Shown here: in pieces, positions 10,571-19,803 of the stretch
Layout: each line of letters opens with the position of its first letter
How positions within the stretch are numbered: position 1 is the first letter of the stretch
Assembly (NCBI GenBank): GCA_900540595.1
Contig: UQGL01000020.1
Coordinates: forward strand, 1 to 44,707
DNA length: 44,707 bases
DNA from: an uncultured Oscillospiraceae bacterium
GTDB lineage: Bacteria > Bacillota > Clostridia > Oscillospirales > Ruminococcaceae
Reading direction: 5' to 3'
Made by a program: the position numbers and the translations under genes
Notes under the pieces: generated by a model
Told to the model about the DNA's origin: nothing
What the model saw: the letters and a program-made list of their open reading frames with translations, nothing else
Databases searched by the model: none

Positions 10571-12490
10571 TTACGCTGCGGGCTGGCTTTCGGCCTCGGT
10601 GCTCTCGCTTTCAGCGGCGGACTCGGACGCCATGACATCCGTGACCTGATTCGAGCCGTCGAGGTTCTGGTTCGGGTCTTTCTGGGCCTCATCCGCCTCG
10701 GTCATCAGACTGCCCATCCACTGGATGTTCGGGTCGGTGGCCGCATAGCCGGAGACATCCACGGCATTGTCGCACAGATTCAAGGCGCTGGCGTCCACGG
10801 GGCCGGTATTCTCGCGGAAATACTGGTTCAGCAGATCCGCGTCCGCCTGACGCGCCGGGTAGAGCAGCGACTGCTCGTTGTACTTGGGGCCGCTGATGAC
10901 CGGCATCTGGCAGATCATGATCTTGCTGGAATCAATTTTCAGCATACTGATGGCAAAGCTGACAAGTTCAGACGCACTGAGGTTCGTCTCCATATAATTC
11001 AGCACAGCGGGGGTTAGCTTGGCCACATCCCAGATATTGCCGATGCTCTTGAGCTTGCGGAACAGTGCGGCATAGAACTGGCGCTGCATGTTCAGGCGGC
11101 CGATGTCGCCGTCCGGGTAAATGTGGCGCGCGCGCAGCAGGAACTCGCAGGCATCGCCCTTGAGTGTCTGGTAGCCCTGATTCAGATGGCTGCCCTGATA
11201 GTCCATCTCCCTCGGGACATAGATCTCCACGCCGCCGAACAGATCGACCAGCTCGGTCAGCATTTCCAGGCGGATCGTGATAAAGCCGTCGATATGAATC
11301 TGGTACTGGTTGGCCACCAGCTCACAGAGGGCGGCCATATTGTTGTTGTTATCGCTGCCCTGCGTCTTGGCCACGCCGTTGATGCGGTAGTTGCCCGAGA
11401 CACTTGTGTCAGTCGTGACCATTGTGTCGCGGGGGATCTGCAGCATCTTCATCTCGCCTGTCTCATTGTTGAAATGGACATAGAGGATCATATCGGTCAT
11501 GCCGTCATTGACATTGGCGTCATTGGCCGAGCCTGCGGCCAGCGCCCCGGTGCTTGAGCGGTCAACGCCGGTGACAAGAACATTGAATTCCTTGCCCTGG
11601 AACTCCTTGGGGGTGTTGATGAGCTGATTAAGCTTGATGTTGCCGCCCTCCGGGGTGATGGCCCCCATGATGAGAGCGAACGCACCGCCAAAGATCAGCG
11701 CGATGACCAGCAGCGTGATGAGCAGGATCTGCCACCAGCGGATCTTTTTCTTCTTTTTCCCGTTTCCGCCCTTGCCGCTGCTGCCCTTTTTGCCTGACTT
11801 TCTGCCCTTTGCCTTGTGCGGGACATCGTCCTCATCGCGCGGGGGCTTGCGGCTGCCGCCATTGCCGCCTGCGGCGGTGCGGGGCTTATGGGCTGCGGGC
11901 TGCGGGGCATCCGCATGCTTTGCGCGGCGGGGCTGCGCGGCAGCCTCCTCCATCTGGATGCCGCCTGCGGCTGCATCGTAGTTGTACATCGGCTTGCTGC
12001 CCTGTACCCCGTTCAGGTCCATCTGGCGCACCTGCGTGCGGGGCGCGGCGGCGGGCTTCCGGTCTGCGGGCTGCTCATACAGGCGGTTAGCGGCCTGCCG
12101 GGCCTGCTGCTCGGCATCGGCCGGGCGGTTGACCGTGCGGCGGGGGCGCTGCACCTGAAACTGCAGGGTATCGCCGTATTTGCGCTCAGCCGCAGCGCGG
12201 TAGGCCATGGCCTGACGCTGGGCATAGGTCAGCTCACGCGGGGCCTCCGGCTGGGGGGCAGGCTGCTGCACCGGCTCCTGTACGGGTTCCTGCACCGGTT
12301 GCGGTGCAGGCTGGGCCGCCGGGCGCTGACTGATGTGGCGGCCCTGGGCCGTGCGCATCGGCTGCTGCACCGTGCGGCGGCGGGCGTTCTGTTCGGCCAA
12401 CTGCTGGGCGCGGCGGCGGGCAGCCTCATACTGCTCCTGATCCAGCCCGCCGGAGGCACTGCCGGTATACAGCTTACGCGGTTCGCTCAT
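10571..12490 (-). CDS. LytR-CpsA-Psr (LCP) family cell-wall glycopolymer transferase
   Basis: 639 residues. Residues 1-250 are a long cytoplasmic region rich in Pro, Gln, Ala and Arg, with tandem VQEP/QPAPQP units and a final Lys/Gly-rich stretch. One membrane segment follows at about 253-278, and the extracellular LCP domain spans about 295-520: FNVLVTGVDRSS, TDMILYVHFN, MLQIPRDTMV and the GRLNMQRQFYAAL motif with its conserved Arg residues. LCP enzymes attach teichoic acids or other undecaprenyl-linked polymers to peptidoglycan. The acidic Ser/Glu tail after 600 is probably unstructured. GGGAGG precedes the ATG. The unusually long basic N-terminal region could bind an inner-face partner, but no known domain is recognised in it. 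Confidence 0.93.
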   Translation of the reverse strand: MSEPRKLYTGSASGGLDQEQYEAARRRAQQLAEQNARRRTVQQPMRTAQGRHISQRPAAQPAPQPVQEPVQEPVQQPAPQPEAPRELTYAQRQAMAYRAAAERKYGDTLQFQVQRPRRTVNRPADAEQQARQAANRLYEQPADRKPAAAPRTQVRQMDLNGVQGSKPMYNYDAAAGGIQMEEAAAQPRRAKHADAPQPAAHKPRTAAGGNGGSRKPPRDEDDVPHKAKGRKSGKKGSSGKGGNGKKKKKIRWWQILLITLLVIALIFGGAFALIMGAITPEGGNIKLNQLINTPKEFQGKEFNVLVTGVDRSSTGALAAGSANDANVNDGMTDMILYVHFNNETGEMKMLQIPRDTMVTTDTSVSGNYRINGVAKTQGSDNNNNMAALCELVANQYQIHIDGFITIRLEMLTELVDLFGGVEIYVPREMDYQGSHLNQGYQTLKGDACEFLLRARHIYPDGDIGRLNMQRQFYAALFRKLKSIGNIWDVAKLTPAVLNYMETNLSASELVSFAISMLKIDSSKIMICQMPVISGPKYNEQSLLYPARQADADLLNQYFRENTGPVDASALNLCDNAVDVSGYAATDPNIQWMGSLMTEADEAQKDPNQNLDGSNQVTDVMASESAAESESTEAESQPAA

Positions 12491-12516
12491 GGTTTTTCCT
12501 CCCTGTTTCTGGAGTA

Positions 12517-13083
12517 TTACTTCAGATGTGCTTTTGCATACTCATAGGCAGCCACGCTCTCAGGGTCCAGCGCGCCGCCCTTTTCTTCGACAAAATCAAT
12601 GCTCTGTTTCAGGGCCTCGCACAGGGCACGGTCAAGGTCCTCCATCTCCAGCGCACGCAGCGCCTCTACGCCGGGCCAGTCGCGCTCGGCGCTGGTCATA
12701 TCGGCCAGATAAAGGATCTTGTCCTGCAGCGACATATCCGGCTTGCCGGTGGTATGGCAGCGGATTGCGGACAAAATCTCCGGGTCCTCGATGCCCCAGC
12801 AGGTCTGGGCAAGGATCGCTGCGGCGATGCCGTGCCATACCGGCGCAGGGCGTGCGGGGGCATTTTCTGCTATTATAGCATTATCGGCAAAAATCTGCAA
12901 CAACTCCTGCTTGGGCAGTTCCTTGGCGGAATCATGCAAAATTGCCGCCATAGCGGCCTTTTCCGGGTCTGCCCCCCAGCGCTTGGCAAGCTTTACCGCC
13001 ATTTTTTTTACATTTTTCGTGTGCGTCCAGCGCTTTTCACTCAATCTGGACTTCACAAGCTTCTTGGCTTCGGCGTAATCCAT
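12517..13083 (-). CDS. yqeK: YqeK-type HD-domain Ap4A hydrolase
   Basis: 188 residues. The HD phosphohydrolase residues are visible: the early His in RWTHTKNVKKMA, HD in AAILHDSAKELP, VWHGIAAAILA, and the closing Asp in ILYLADMTSAERDWPGV. YqeK proteins split Ap4A symmetrically to ADP. The gene sits directly after nadD as in many Firmicutes and before the LCP gene. A longer frame begins in the upstream family P repeat; MDYAEAKKLVKSRL is the family start. AGAGG is 12 nt before this ATG and only 3 nt before another at 13092 (MYIM), so those two starts cannot be cleanly separated. Confidence 0.93.
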   Translation of the reverse strand: MDYAEAKKLVKSRLSEKRWTHTKNVKKMAVKLAKRWGADPEKAAMAAILHDSAKELPKQELLQIFADNAIIAENAPARPAPVWHGIAAAILAQTCWGIEDPEILSAIRCHTTGKPDMSLQDKILYLADMTSAERDWPGVEALRALEMEDLDRALCEALKQSIDFVEEKGGALDPESVAAYEYAKAHLK

Positions 13084-13112
13084 GATATACATTTTCCTCT
13101 CTGAACCGGGCT

Positions 13113-13208
13113 GTAGGGGCCGGACATGTCCGGCCCTCAACCTTGCCTTACCTGCCCTTGAACGGCCAGCAGCTTTTATGCGGAGGGCCGGGCATGCCCG
13201 GCCCCTAC
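13113..13208. repeat. Family P paired palindrome (yqeK-nadD gap)
   Basis: GTAGGGGCCGGACATGTCC and, in mirror order, GGGCATGCCCGGCCCCTAC bound a spacer of about 45 bp containing CCCTTGAACGGCC. Each end is a palindrome in itself. Confidence 0.88.
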
Positions 13209-13212
13209 AGTG

Positions 13213-13812
13213 CTACAAGCTGCCGTAAAGCCGGTTTTGGCGGATAACCGCCAGCGCCTCCTGCGGCAGGACCTCCGGCCACTTTTCCGGCGGGAGCTTT
13301 CCGCTGCGGATGTCGCTGGATGCGCAGGGGTAGCTCTCGGCCTCGGCAAACAGGACGCGGCCGCCGGCCTGCTCCAGCACTGCTGCGGCGGCGTGCAGGG
13401 CGGCTTCATCGGTGCCGGTGCGGCTTTCCACCACAAGGGTTGCCATGCTGAGCATATCCTGCCAGCGGTACCACTGGGTAAAGGTCAGCAGCATATCGCT
13501 GCCGACACAAAGGTACAGCTCCGCCGCCGGGTCGCAGCTGCGCAGCCATTCCAGCGTGTGTACGGTATAGCTGCGCCCGCCTCGGCGTATCTCCCAGTCG
13601 CTGACCTCCACCACGGGGGAAAGCGCCGTAAAGCAGGCACACATTTGCAGGCGCAGCGCCGCCGGGGTGGTGCTGGCCTGCTTGTGGGGCGGCGTGCCGG
13701 CCGGCATGACGATGGCGCGGTCCGGCCGCACCAGCGCCAGCGCTGCGCGCAGGTTGTTTATATGGCCGTTGTGGGGCGGGTCAAAGGTCCCGCCGTAGAG
13801 CATGATTTTCAT
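13213..13812 (-). CDS. nadD: Nicotinate-nucleotide adenylyltransferase
   Basis: 199 residues. NadD joins nicotinate mononucleotide and ATP to give deamido-NAD in NAD synthesis. The nucleotidyltransferase signature GGTFDPPHNGH is at residues 7-17, MPAGTPPHK follows, LYLCVGSDMLL is the middle motif, and SSDIRSGK near residue 165 is the equivalent of the usual SSTxIR. The start ATG overlaps the yhbY stop by 4 nt (ATGA), so translation is probably coupled. The stop is 5 nt from a family P repeat. Confidence 0.97.
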   Translation of the reverse strand: MKIMLYGGTFDPPHNGHINNLRAALALVRPDRAIVMPAGTPPHKQASTTPAALRLQMCACFTALSPVVEVSDWEIRRGGRSYTVHTLEWLRSCDPAAELYLCVGSDMLLTFTQWYRWQDMLSMATLVVESRTGTDEAALHAAAAVLEQAGGRVLFAEAESYPCASSDIRSGKLPPEKWPEVLPQEALAVIRQNRLYGSL

Positions 13813-14111
13813 TTTGCGAGCAGGGCGGCGTAGGCGCTCTCTTTTTTCTTTTGCTTAAAAAGCACGAACTTGCGGCCGATGACCTGCACGCAGTCGCAGT
13901 CCAGTGCCTCGCACAGGATGTCGGCGGCCTCGCGGGGGTCGTACTCGCTGTTTTCCAGCACCTTGACCTTGATCAGCTCGCGGGCGGCGATGCAGTCTGC
14001 GATGCCCTGCTTGAGGGTATCGTCGATCTCGCCCTTGCCGATCTGGTAAACGGGGTCCATGGTGTTGGCTGCGCCGCGCAGTGCCGCGCGCTGTTTGCTG
14101 GTAAGTGCCAT
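13809..14111 (-). CDS. yhbY: YhbY/CRS1-type ribosome assembly RNA-binding protein
   Basis: 100 residues, a single CRM domain: LTSKQRAALRGAANTM, VYQIGKGEI, LIKVKVLENSEYD and QVIGRKFVLFKQ. YhbY (YqeI in Bacillus) binds pre-50S particles. It leads the yhbY-nadD-yqeK group. AAGGAG lies 9 nt before the ATG, and an AT-rich stretch with TATAAT-like sequence just upstream suggests a promoter here, although no good -35 is seen. Confidence 0.96.
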   Translation of the reverse strand: MALTSKQRAALRGAANTMDPVYQIGKGEIDDTLKQGIADCIAARELIKVKVLENSEYDPREAADILCEALDCDCVQVIGRKFVLFKQKKKESAYAALLAK

Positions 14112-14151
14112 AAGGGTGCTCCTTTATAATTATAGTATATATCGTATCGCG

Positions 14152-14179
14152 GTAGGGGCCGGGCATGCCCGGCCCCTAC
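14152..14179. repeat. Family P single palindrome (yhbY upstream)
   Basis: One GTAGGGGCC...GGCCCCTAC palindrome without a partner, directly joined to a family A repeat. Confidence 0.85.
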
Positions 14180-14180
14180 A

Positions 14181-14333
14181 AAGGCTTCCCCCGAGGGGGA
14201 AGCTGTCGCCCGCTGGCGACTGATGAGGGCAGAGTCCACGGCAGCTTCCCGCTCACGGGTACTCGCCGCAAGGTCGCCCCTCATCCGGTCTCGGTCGGGG
14301 CCTCGGCCACCTTCCCCCAAAGGGGGAAGGCTT
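14181..14333. repeat. Family A palindromic repeat, copy 4 (short type, reversed)
   Basis: Runs from AAGGCTTCCCCCGAGGGG to GGGGGAAGGC in reverse orientation, with GACTGATGAGGG and CCCCTCATCCGG inside. It reaches the stop codon of rdgB at 14334. Confidence 0.87.
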
Positions 14334-14963
14334 TTATCCCAAAAATTCGGGCAGCTTTTCTGCCAGCTTCTCCATTGCACGGCCTCTATGGCTGATGGCG
14401 TCCTTTTCTGCCGGGGTCAGCTGGGCGTAGCTGCGGCGGTCTGTGTTGGGGTGCTTGCCGTCGGGCGCACCGTACTCGTCGGGGATAAACAGCGGGTCGT
14501 AGCCGAAGCCGTAATCGCCGTTCTGCAAGGCGAACGCGATCTCGCCGGGGCACTCGCCCTCGACCTCGAGCGCACGGCCGTCCGGCAGCATAAAGCAGAC
14601 GGCGGACACAAACCTTGCGCCGCGCTGCCCTTCCGGCACATCGGCCATCTCGCGCAGCAGCTTTTCGTTGTTGGCATCATCATCGCCGTGGTGCCCGGCA
14701 TAGCGGGCGCTGTAAACGCCGGGCGCACCGTTCAATGCGTCGGTGCAAAGGCCCGAATCGTCCGCCACGGTGGGCAGGCCGCTGGCCTTGCAGAACGCCT
14801 CGGCCTTGATGCGTGCATTTTCGGCAAAGGTCGTGCCGGTCTCCTCGGGGTCGAGCGTAATGCCCAGCTCCCGCAGGCTTTTGACCTCATGGCCCATCCG
14901 CTCCAGAATGCGGCGCAGCTCCTTCAGCTTGCCGACATTGTTGCTTGCTGCGCAGACGATCAT
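14334..14963 (-). CDS. rdgB: dITP/XTP pyrophosphatase (RdgB/HAM1)
   Basis: 209 residues. Removes deaminated purine nucleotides (dITP, XTP) from the pool. Seen are the N-terminal ASNNVGKLKELRRIL (usual SGNxxKxxE region), GTTFAENARIKA, the catalytic ADDSGLCTDALNGAPGVYSARYAG and GFGYDPLFIPD, and the final SHRGRAMEKL. The ATG overlaps the ftsY stop by 4 nt, so the two are translationally coupled. The 3' end abuts a family A repeat, whose start lies right at the TAA. Confidence 0.97.
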   Translation of the reverse strand: MIVCAASNNVGKLKELRRILERMGHEVKSLRELGITLDPEETGTTFAENARIKAEAFCKASGLPTVADDSGLCTDALNGAPGVYSARYAGHHGDDDANNEKLLREMADVPEGQRGARFVSAVCFMLPDGRALEVEGECPGEIAFALQNGDYGFGYDPLFIPDEYGAPDGKHPNTDRRSYAQLTPAEKDAISHRGRAMEKLAEKLPEFLG

Positions 14964-15961
14964 GCTTCGCCCTCCTCTGTGTTCCCAGCCTTTTCTTCCT
15001 TCTGCAAAGCCGATTCCGGCAGCAGGCTCTCGACAAAGGTCTGGGCGTCAAACTCCATCAGATCGTCGATTTTTTCACCCACGCCGATGAACCGGATCGG
15101 CAAGCCGAGGTTCTCCCAGACGGAGACCGCACAGCCGCCACGCGGTGTGCCGTCCAGCTTGGTCAGCACCACGCCGGTGGCGCTGGCAGCGCGGCAGAAC
15201 TCATGTGCCTGACTGATGGCGTTCTGGCCGGTGATGGCGTCCAGCACCAGCAGCACCTCCAGACTGGCCTCGGGGCTGGCCTTTTTGACGCTGCGGGAGA
15301 TCTTGGACAGCTCGTCCATCAGGCCCTTTTTGTTGTGCAGGCGGCCTGCGGTGTCGGCAATGACCATGTCATAGCCGCGGGCCGTGGCGCTCTTGACCGC
15401 GTCAAAAATGACGGCGGCCGGGTCGGCGCCCATGCCGGCCTGCACCAGCGGCACACCGGCGCGGTCAGCCCAGAGTTCCAACTGCTCGCTGGCGGCAGCG
15501 CGGAAGGTATCGCCCGCTGCCAGCATGACGCGGCGGCCCTGCTTTTTGTACAGGCTTGCCAGCTTGGCGATCGTGGTCGTCTTGCCCACACCGTTGACGC
15601 CGATGACCAGAATGACAGCGGGCTTGCCGTCCAGCTCCATCGGGTAGCGGGGGGTCAGCTCCTGACAGATGATGCCGCGCAGGGCGTCCAGCGCCTCCTG
15701 CCCGGTCTTGAGGTGCTTTTCCTCGACCTGATCGTGCAGTTCGTCCACAAGGCGCACGGCGCAGGCGGGGCCGACATCAGCCAGAATGAGCTGCTCCTCC
15801 AGCCGGTCATACAGGTCATCATCGATCTGCGCGTTGGTCAGCGTATTGACGATGCTCTGGAAAAAGCCGGTGCGGGTCTTTTCCAGACCGCGCTTGACCT
15901 TTTGCTGCTCCTGAAACTCCTCTTCCGTAATATCGCGTTTGAAAAAGTTGAAAAAGCCCAT
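14960..15961 (-). CDS. ftsY: Signal recognition particle receptor FtsY
   Basis: 333 residues. SRP receptor GTPase that docks ribosome-SRP complexes at the membrane. The NG domain is complete: P-loop GVNGVGKTTT near 120-129, DTFRAAASEQL, DTAGRLHNK, TKLDGTPRGG and GVGEKIDDL. The acidic A domain is almost absent and the protein begins with an amphipathic MGFFNFFKRDI, typical of Gram-positive FtsY. AAGGAGG lies about 8 nt upstream. The rnc-smc-ftsY order is classic for Firmicutes. Confidence 0.98.
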   Translation of the reverse strand: MGFFNFFKRDITEEEFQEQQKVKRGLEKTRTGFFQSIVNTLTNAQIDDDLYDRLEEQLILADVGPACAVRLVDELHDQVEEKHLKTGQEALDALRGIICQELTPRYPMELDGKPAVILVIGVNGVGKTTTIAKLASLYKKQGRRVMLAAGDTFRAAASEQLELWADRAGVPLVQAGMGADPAAVIFDAVKSATARGYDMVIADTAGRLHNKKGLMDELSKISRSVKKASPEASLEVLLVLDAITGQNAISQAHEFCRAASATGVVLTKLDGTPRGGCAVSVWENLGLPIRFIGVGEKIDDLMEFDAQTFVESLLPESALQKEEKAGNTEEGEA

Positions 15962-15995
15962 AGCTGGCCCTCCTTACTTTTGATTTGCCGCCCCC

Positions 15996-16089
15996 GTAGG
16001 GGCCGGATATGTCCGGCCCTCGGGTTTGTGTGGCTTCCCATTGGCGGGTGGTCGTATTTATGTAGGGGCCGGGCACGCCCGGCCCCTAC
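15996..16089. repeat. Family P paired palindrome (smc-ftsY gap)
   Basis: Left unit GTAGGGGCCGGATATGTCC, right unit GGGCACGCCCGGCCCCTAC; the centre contains CCCATTGGCGGG. The two ends carry matched changes that keep each palindrome mostly paired. Confidence 0.87.
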
Positions 16090-16095
16090 ATGCCA

Positions 16096-19000
16096 TCAGG
16101 TAATCAGTTCCGCGTTCACCTTATCCAGATCAAGGCGCAAAATCTTGGAGACGCCGTCCTCCTGCATCGTGACGCCGTAGAGGACATCGGCGGCCTCCAT
16201 CGTGCCGCGGCGGTGGGTGATGACGATAAACTGGGTGTTATCGGTCATGCGGCGCAGATACTGCGCGTAGCGCGCCACATTCACATCGTCCAGCGCCGCC
16301 TCGATCTCATCGAGGAAGCAGAACGGTGCCGGGTTGACACTCAGAATGGCGAAGTAGATTGAAATTGCGACCAGCGCCTGCTCGCCGCCGGAAAGCGCGC
16401 TCAGATTCTTGATGACCTTGCCGGGGGGCGAAACCTCGATCTCGATGCCGGATTCCAGCACATTCGCCTCGTCCGACAGATACAGCCGTGCATGCCCGCC
16501 GCCGAACAGCTCCTTGAAGATCTGCTGGAAGTGGGTGTTGATCTGCTTGAAGCTTGTTGTGAACAGTTCCTCCATCTCGCTGCACAGCTCGGCGATCATC
16601 TTTGTCAGCTCGGACTTTGCCTTTTCGACATCGGTGACCTGCGCCTTCAGGAAGTCGTAGCGCTCCTTGACCTCCTTGTACTCGTCGATGGCGCCCACAT
16701 TGACATTGCCCAGACCGCGGATCTTGCTGCGGACCTCGGCCACGCTGCGGCGCAGCTCGGTCAGGCTCTCAAACGGTACGCAATGGCTACGGGCCTCACC
16801 CTCGGTCAGCTGGTACTCCTCCCACAGCTTGCTGTTGGTATCGTTCAGCTCGGTCTCGGCGGCGGTGCGGCGCTCGGCCAGGCGGGCCATCTCGCCGCTC
16901 ATCCGCTCGCGCTCATCGGTCAGGGCGCGATTGTCGCGGTTCAGCTTTTCAACGGCGGCCTCCTTCTCCATGCGGGCCGCGTTTGCGGTGCGGATGGTCT
17001 GCTCGGCAGCGGCGATCTTCTGCAGGTTGTCGCCGCGGGTGCGCTCCATCTCGGCAATTTTCAGGGCGTTGGCCTCGATCTTTGCCTTAGCAGCTTCAAT
17101 AACAGTCTGCAGCTCGCGGGCGCGGGCCTCGGCCTCGCCGGTGCGGCTCTGCAGGCCCTGCAGCGCAGCCTCGTGCAGGCCGATGTCCTTCTCGTCCGCC
17201 AGGCGCTGCAGCTGCTTTTCGGACAGCTCTGTCGTGATGTGCTCCCGCTCGGCGGTCAGGCTGCCGGTGCTTTCGCCCAGTGCTGCCAGCTCGGCGGTGT
17301 ACTTTGCCATCTCGGCTTCGGCGTCGGCCTGTGTCTTTTCAGCCTCGGCGCGGGCGGCCTCGTTCTGGGTCACGGCGGCCTGCTGGGCGGCGATTTCCTG
17401 CTCAATATTGCGGGCCGTCTCCTCGTTCTGGGCGGCGGCCTTCGTCAGGCGCTCCACCTCCAGCCCGGCGCGGACATGCTCGGTCGCGGCGTTCATGCCC
17501 TCGCCCTCGGCACCGGCCAGCTGGGCGGAGAGGTTATCGACCTCCGCCTTGCGGGCGGCCAGCTCCTTTTCGGCCTCGGCGCGGCGGGCTTCCAGCTTGG
17601 TCAGCCTGCTGCGCAGCTCGTCCAGCTCCTGCTTGCGGCTGAACACGCCGACACTGCGGGCAGTGGAGCCGCCGGTGAAGGAGCCGCCGGCGTTGATGAC
17701 CTGTCCGTCCAGCGTGACGATGCGGTTGCGGTAGCCGAGGCTGCGCGCCACGGCGGACGCCTCGGTCAGATCCTCGACCACGATGATGCGGCCGAGAAGA
17801 TTGTCGATGATATGCTGATATTTCGGGTCTGCTTTGACAAGGTCTGCGGCAACCTCTGCCGTGCCGGTCAAGCGGCCCGTAAAGCGGGTGCCCTGCACGG
17901 TGTCCAGCGGCAGGAAGGTGGCGCGCCCGGCGCGCTCATCCTTCAAAAAGCCGATGGCGGCGCGGGCACAGCCCTGATCCTCGACCACGATGTTCTGCAG
18001 CGCAAAGCCGAGCGCGGTCTCGATGGCGGTCTCGTAGCCCTTTTCGACCGTGAGGATACCGGCCACAGGGCCGATGACGCCCCGCAGGCGGCCCGCCCCG
18101 GCCGCCCGCATGACCGACTTGACGCTCTGCTGGTAGCCGTCCATGTTGCGCTCCAAGTCCTCAAGGATATGGATGCGCTGGGCGGCGGCGGATTTTTCGC
18201 GGTCGGCCTTCTGCAGGGCCTCGGCGGCGTCCGCCTGCTGGCGGCGGCGGCTGTCCAGCTTGAGCTTTAAGCCGGCCTTGATGTTGTCGCTGCGGGTCAC
18301 GGCCTCCTCGGCGTCCTTAAAGCGGCGCTCCGCGCGGCGGCGCTCCTCCTCGGTGGCGGCGGCGGCGTTCTGCAGCGCCTCGGCCTGCGCGCGCGCCTCG
18401 GTCAGGCGGTCGGCGGCGGCCTGCCCCGCCGACTGGGCCGATGCGGCGCGAACTTTCGCGGCGGTGGCGGTGTCCTGCAATCGGGCCATGGCGGCGTCAA
18501 TGACATCGCGCCGTTCGCCGCTGGCGGCAGCCTTTTCCTCCAGCGCATGCAGCGCCTCGCGCAGCTCGGCCACACGGGCGTCCAGCGCGGCCATACCGGT
18601 GCGCAGCGCCTCGATGGCAGCGCGGTGGTCAGCGGCCTCGCGCTCGATGCTCTCGCGGCCCTGTCCGGCGCGCTCCAGCTCGGTGTTGGCCTCGTCAATG
18701 CGGAAGCGGCTGTGCTCGCTCTCGTTCTTCAAAACGGCGATCTCACTCTCGCTGCCGGCGTTGGCCTCGGTGATGGTGCGGATGTCGGTGTTGGCCTGCT
18801 CGACCGTCAGCATCAGCTGCTGGGCCTCCTCCCGCAGGGCAGCGCTCTGCTCGTCAAAGGCGTCCAGCTGGCGGCTCAGGCGGTCGTAGTCAGCCTGGGC
18901 GGCCTCGTACCGGCGCTGCTGGTCGCGCAGCGCGTCATTGGCGCGGCGGATGGCGTCCACCCAGAGGGTGATCTCCAGCCCCTTGCGCTTTTCGCTCAGC

Positions 19001-19653
19001 TCCAGAAACTGCTGGGCCTTCTCGCTGTCCCGCTTGAGCGGGCCTACCCGCCGTTCCAGCTCGCTGAGAATGTCGCGCAGACGCTCGAGGTTGCCCTCGG
19101 CGGCGGCCAGACGGCGCTCGGCCTCATTTTTGCGGTAGCGGTATTTGGCGATGCCGGACGCCTCCTCAAAGATCTCGCGGCGCTCGGCGGATTTGGCGCC
19201 GACGATCTCGGCAATGCGGCCCTGCCCGACGATGGCGTAGCCATCGCGGCCGATGCCGGTGTCGAGCAGCAGCTCATACACATCCTTGAGGCGGACATTC
19301 TGGCCGTTGATGGAGTATTCACTCTCGCCGCTGCGGTAGTACCGGCGGCCGATCGTGACCTCATCGGCGTCCATGTCAAGGCCGTGGTCGCTGTTGTCGA
19401 TCGTCAGTGCAACAGAGGCAAACCCCATAGCGCCGCGGGACTGGGTGCCGCCGAAGATGACATCCTCCATCTTGCCGGTGCCGCGCAGCTGCTTGGAGCT
19501 GGTCTCGCCCAGCACCCAGCGGATGGAGTCGGATATATTCGATTTGCCGGAGCCGTTCGGCCCGACAACACCGGTGATGCCCTCCCCGATTGCGATCTTT
19601 GTCTTATCGGGGAAGGATTTAAAGCCTTGGATTTCCAGTTCTTTCAGGCGCAT
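16096..19653 (-). CDS. smc: Chromosome partition protein SMC
   Basis: 1185 residues, full-length. SMC dimers load on DNA with ScpAB and organise and segregate the chromosome. The N-terminal head begins MRLKELEIQGFKSF with Walker A GPNGSGKSNI near 32-41. Long Ala/Glu-rich coiled coils flank a hinge at about 515-670 (GRLRGVIGPVAGIL to GGSFTGGS). The C-terminal head has the signature LSALSGGEQALVAIS near 1083 and Walker B FCFLDEIEAALDD near 1110. Other starts upstream are translated family P repeat. scpA and scpB are not in the window. Confidence 0.98.
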   Translation of the reverse strand: MRLKELEIQGFKSFPDKTKIAIGEGITGVVGPNGSGKSNISDSIRWVLGETSSKQLRGTGKMEDVIFGGTQSRGAMGFASVALTIDNSDHGLDMDADEVTIGRRYYRSGESEYSINGQNVRLKDVYELLLDTGIGRDGYAIVGQGRIAEIVGAKSAERREIFEEASGIAKYRYRKNEAERRLAAAEGNLERLRDILSELERRVGPLKRDSEKAQQFLELSEKRKGLEITLWVDAIRRANDALRDQQRRYEAAQADYDRLSRQLDAFDEQSAALREEAQQLMLTVEQANTDIRTITEANAGSESEIAVLKNESEHSRFRIDEANTELERAGQGRESIEREAADHRAAIEALRTGMAALDARVAELREALHALEEKAAASGERRDVIDAAMARLQDTATAAKVRAASAQSAGQAAADRLTEARAQAEALQNAAAATEEERRRAERRFKDAEEAVTRSDNIKAGLKLKLDSRRRQQADAAEALQKADREKSAAAQRIHILEDLERNMDGYQQSVKSVMRAAGAGRLRGVIGPVAGILTVEKGYETAIETALGFALQNIVVEDQGCARAAIGFLKDERAGRATFLPLDTVQGTRFTGRLTGTAEVAADLVKADPKYQHIIDNLLGRIIVVEDLTEASAVARSLGYRNRIVTLDGQVINAGGSFTGGSTARSVGVFSRKQELDELRSRLTKLEARRAEAEKELAARKAEVDNLSAQLAGAEGEGMNAATEHVRAGLEVERLTKAAAQNEETARNIEQEIAAQQAAVTQNEAARAEAEKTQADAEAEMAKYTAELAALGESTGSLTAEREHITTELSEKQLQRLADEKDIGLHEAALQGLQSRTGEAEARARELQTVIEAAKAKIEANALKIAEMERTRGDNLQKIAAAEQTIRTANAARMEKEAAVEKLNRDNRALTDERERMSGEMARLAERRTAAETELNDTNSKLWEEYQLTEGEARSHCVPFESLTELRRSVAEVRSKIRGLGNVNVGAIDEYKEVKERYDFLKAQVTDVEKAKSELTKMIAELCSEMEELFTTSFKQINTHFQQIFKELFGGGHARLYLSDEANVLESGIEIEVSPPGKVIKNLSALSGGEQALVAISIYFAILSVNPAPFCFLDEIEAALDDVNVARYAQYLRRMTDNTQFIVITHRRGTMEAADVLYGVTMQEDGVSKILRLDLDKVNAELIT

Positions 19654-19685
19654 GAAGTGGTGTACCCTTTCGATTCTGTCTGGTC

Positions 19686-19781
19686 GTAGGGGCCGGGCAT
19701 GCCCGGCCCTCAACCCCGCCCTGTATACCCGTAAACGGGCTGCGATTTTTATGCCGCGGGCCGGGCATGCCCGGCCCCTAC
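19686..19781. repeat. Family P paired palindrome (rnc-smc gap)
   Basis: Two GGCCGGGCATGCCCGGCC palindromes in mirror order with a centre holding CCCGTAAACGGGC, itself a small hairpin. Confidence 0.9.
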
Positions 19782-19803
19782 AGAGCATCATTAAACGGCA
19801 ATA

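Noticed and set aside
19654..19791. N-terminal extension of SMC
   Set aside because: Translated family P repeat (RAGHARPL type); SMC proteins start at the MRLKELEIQGFKSF strand.
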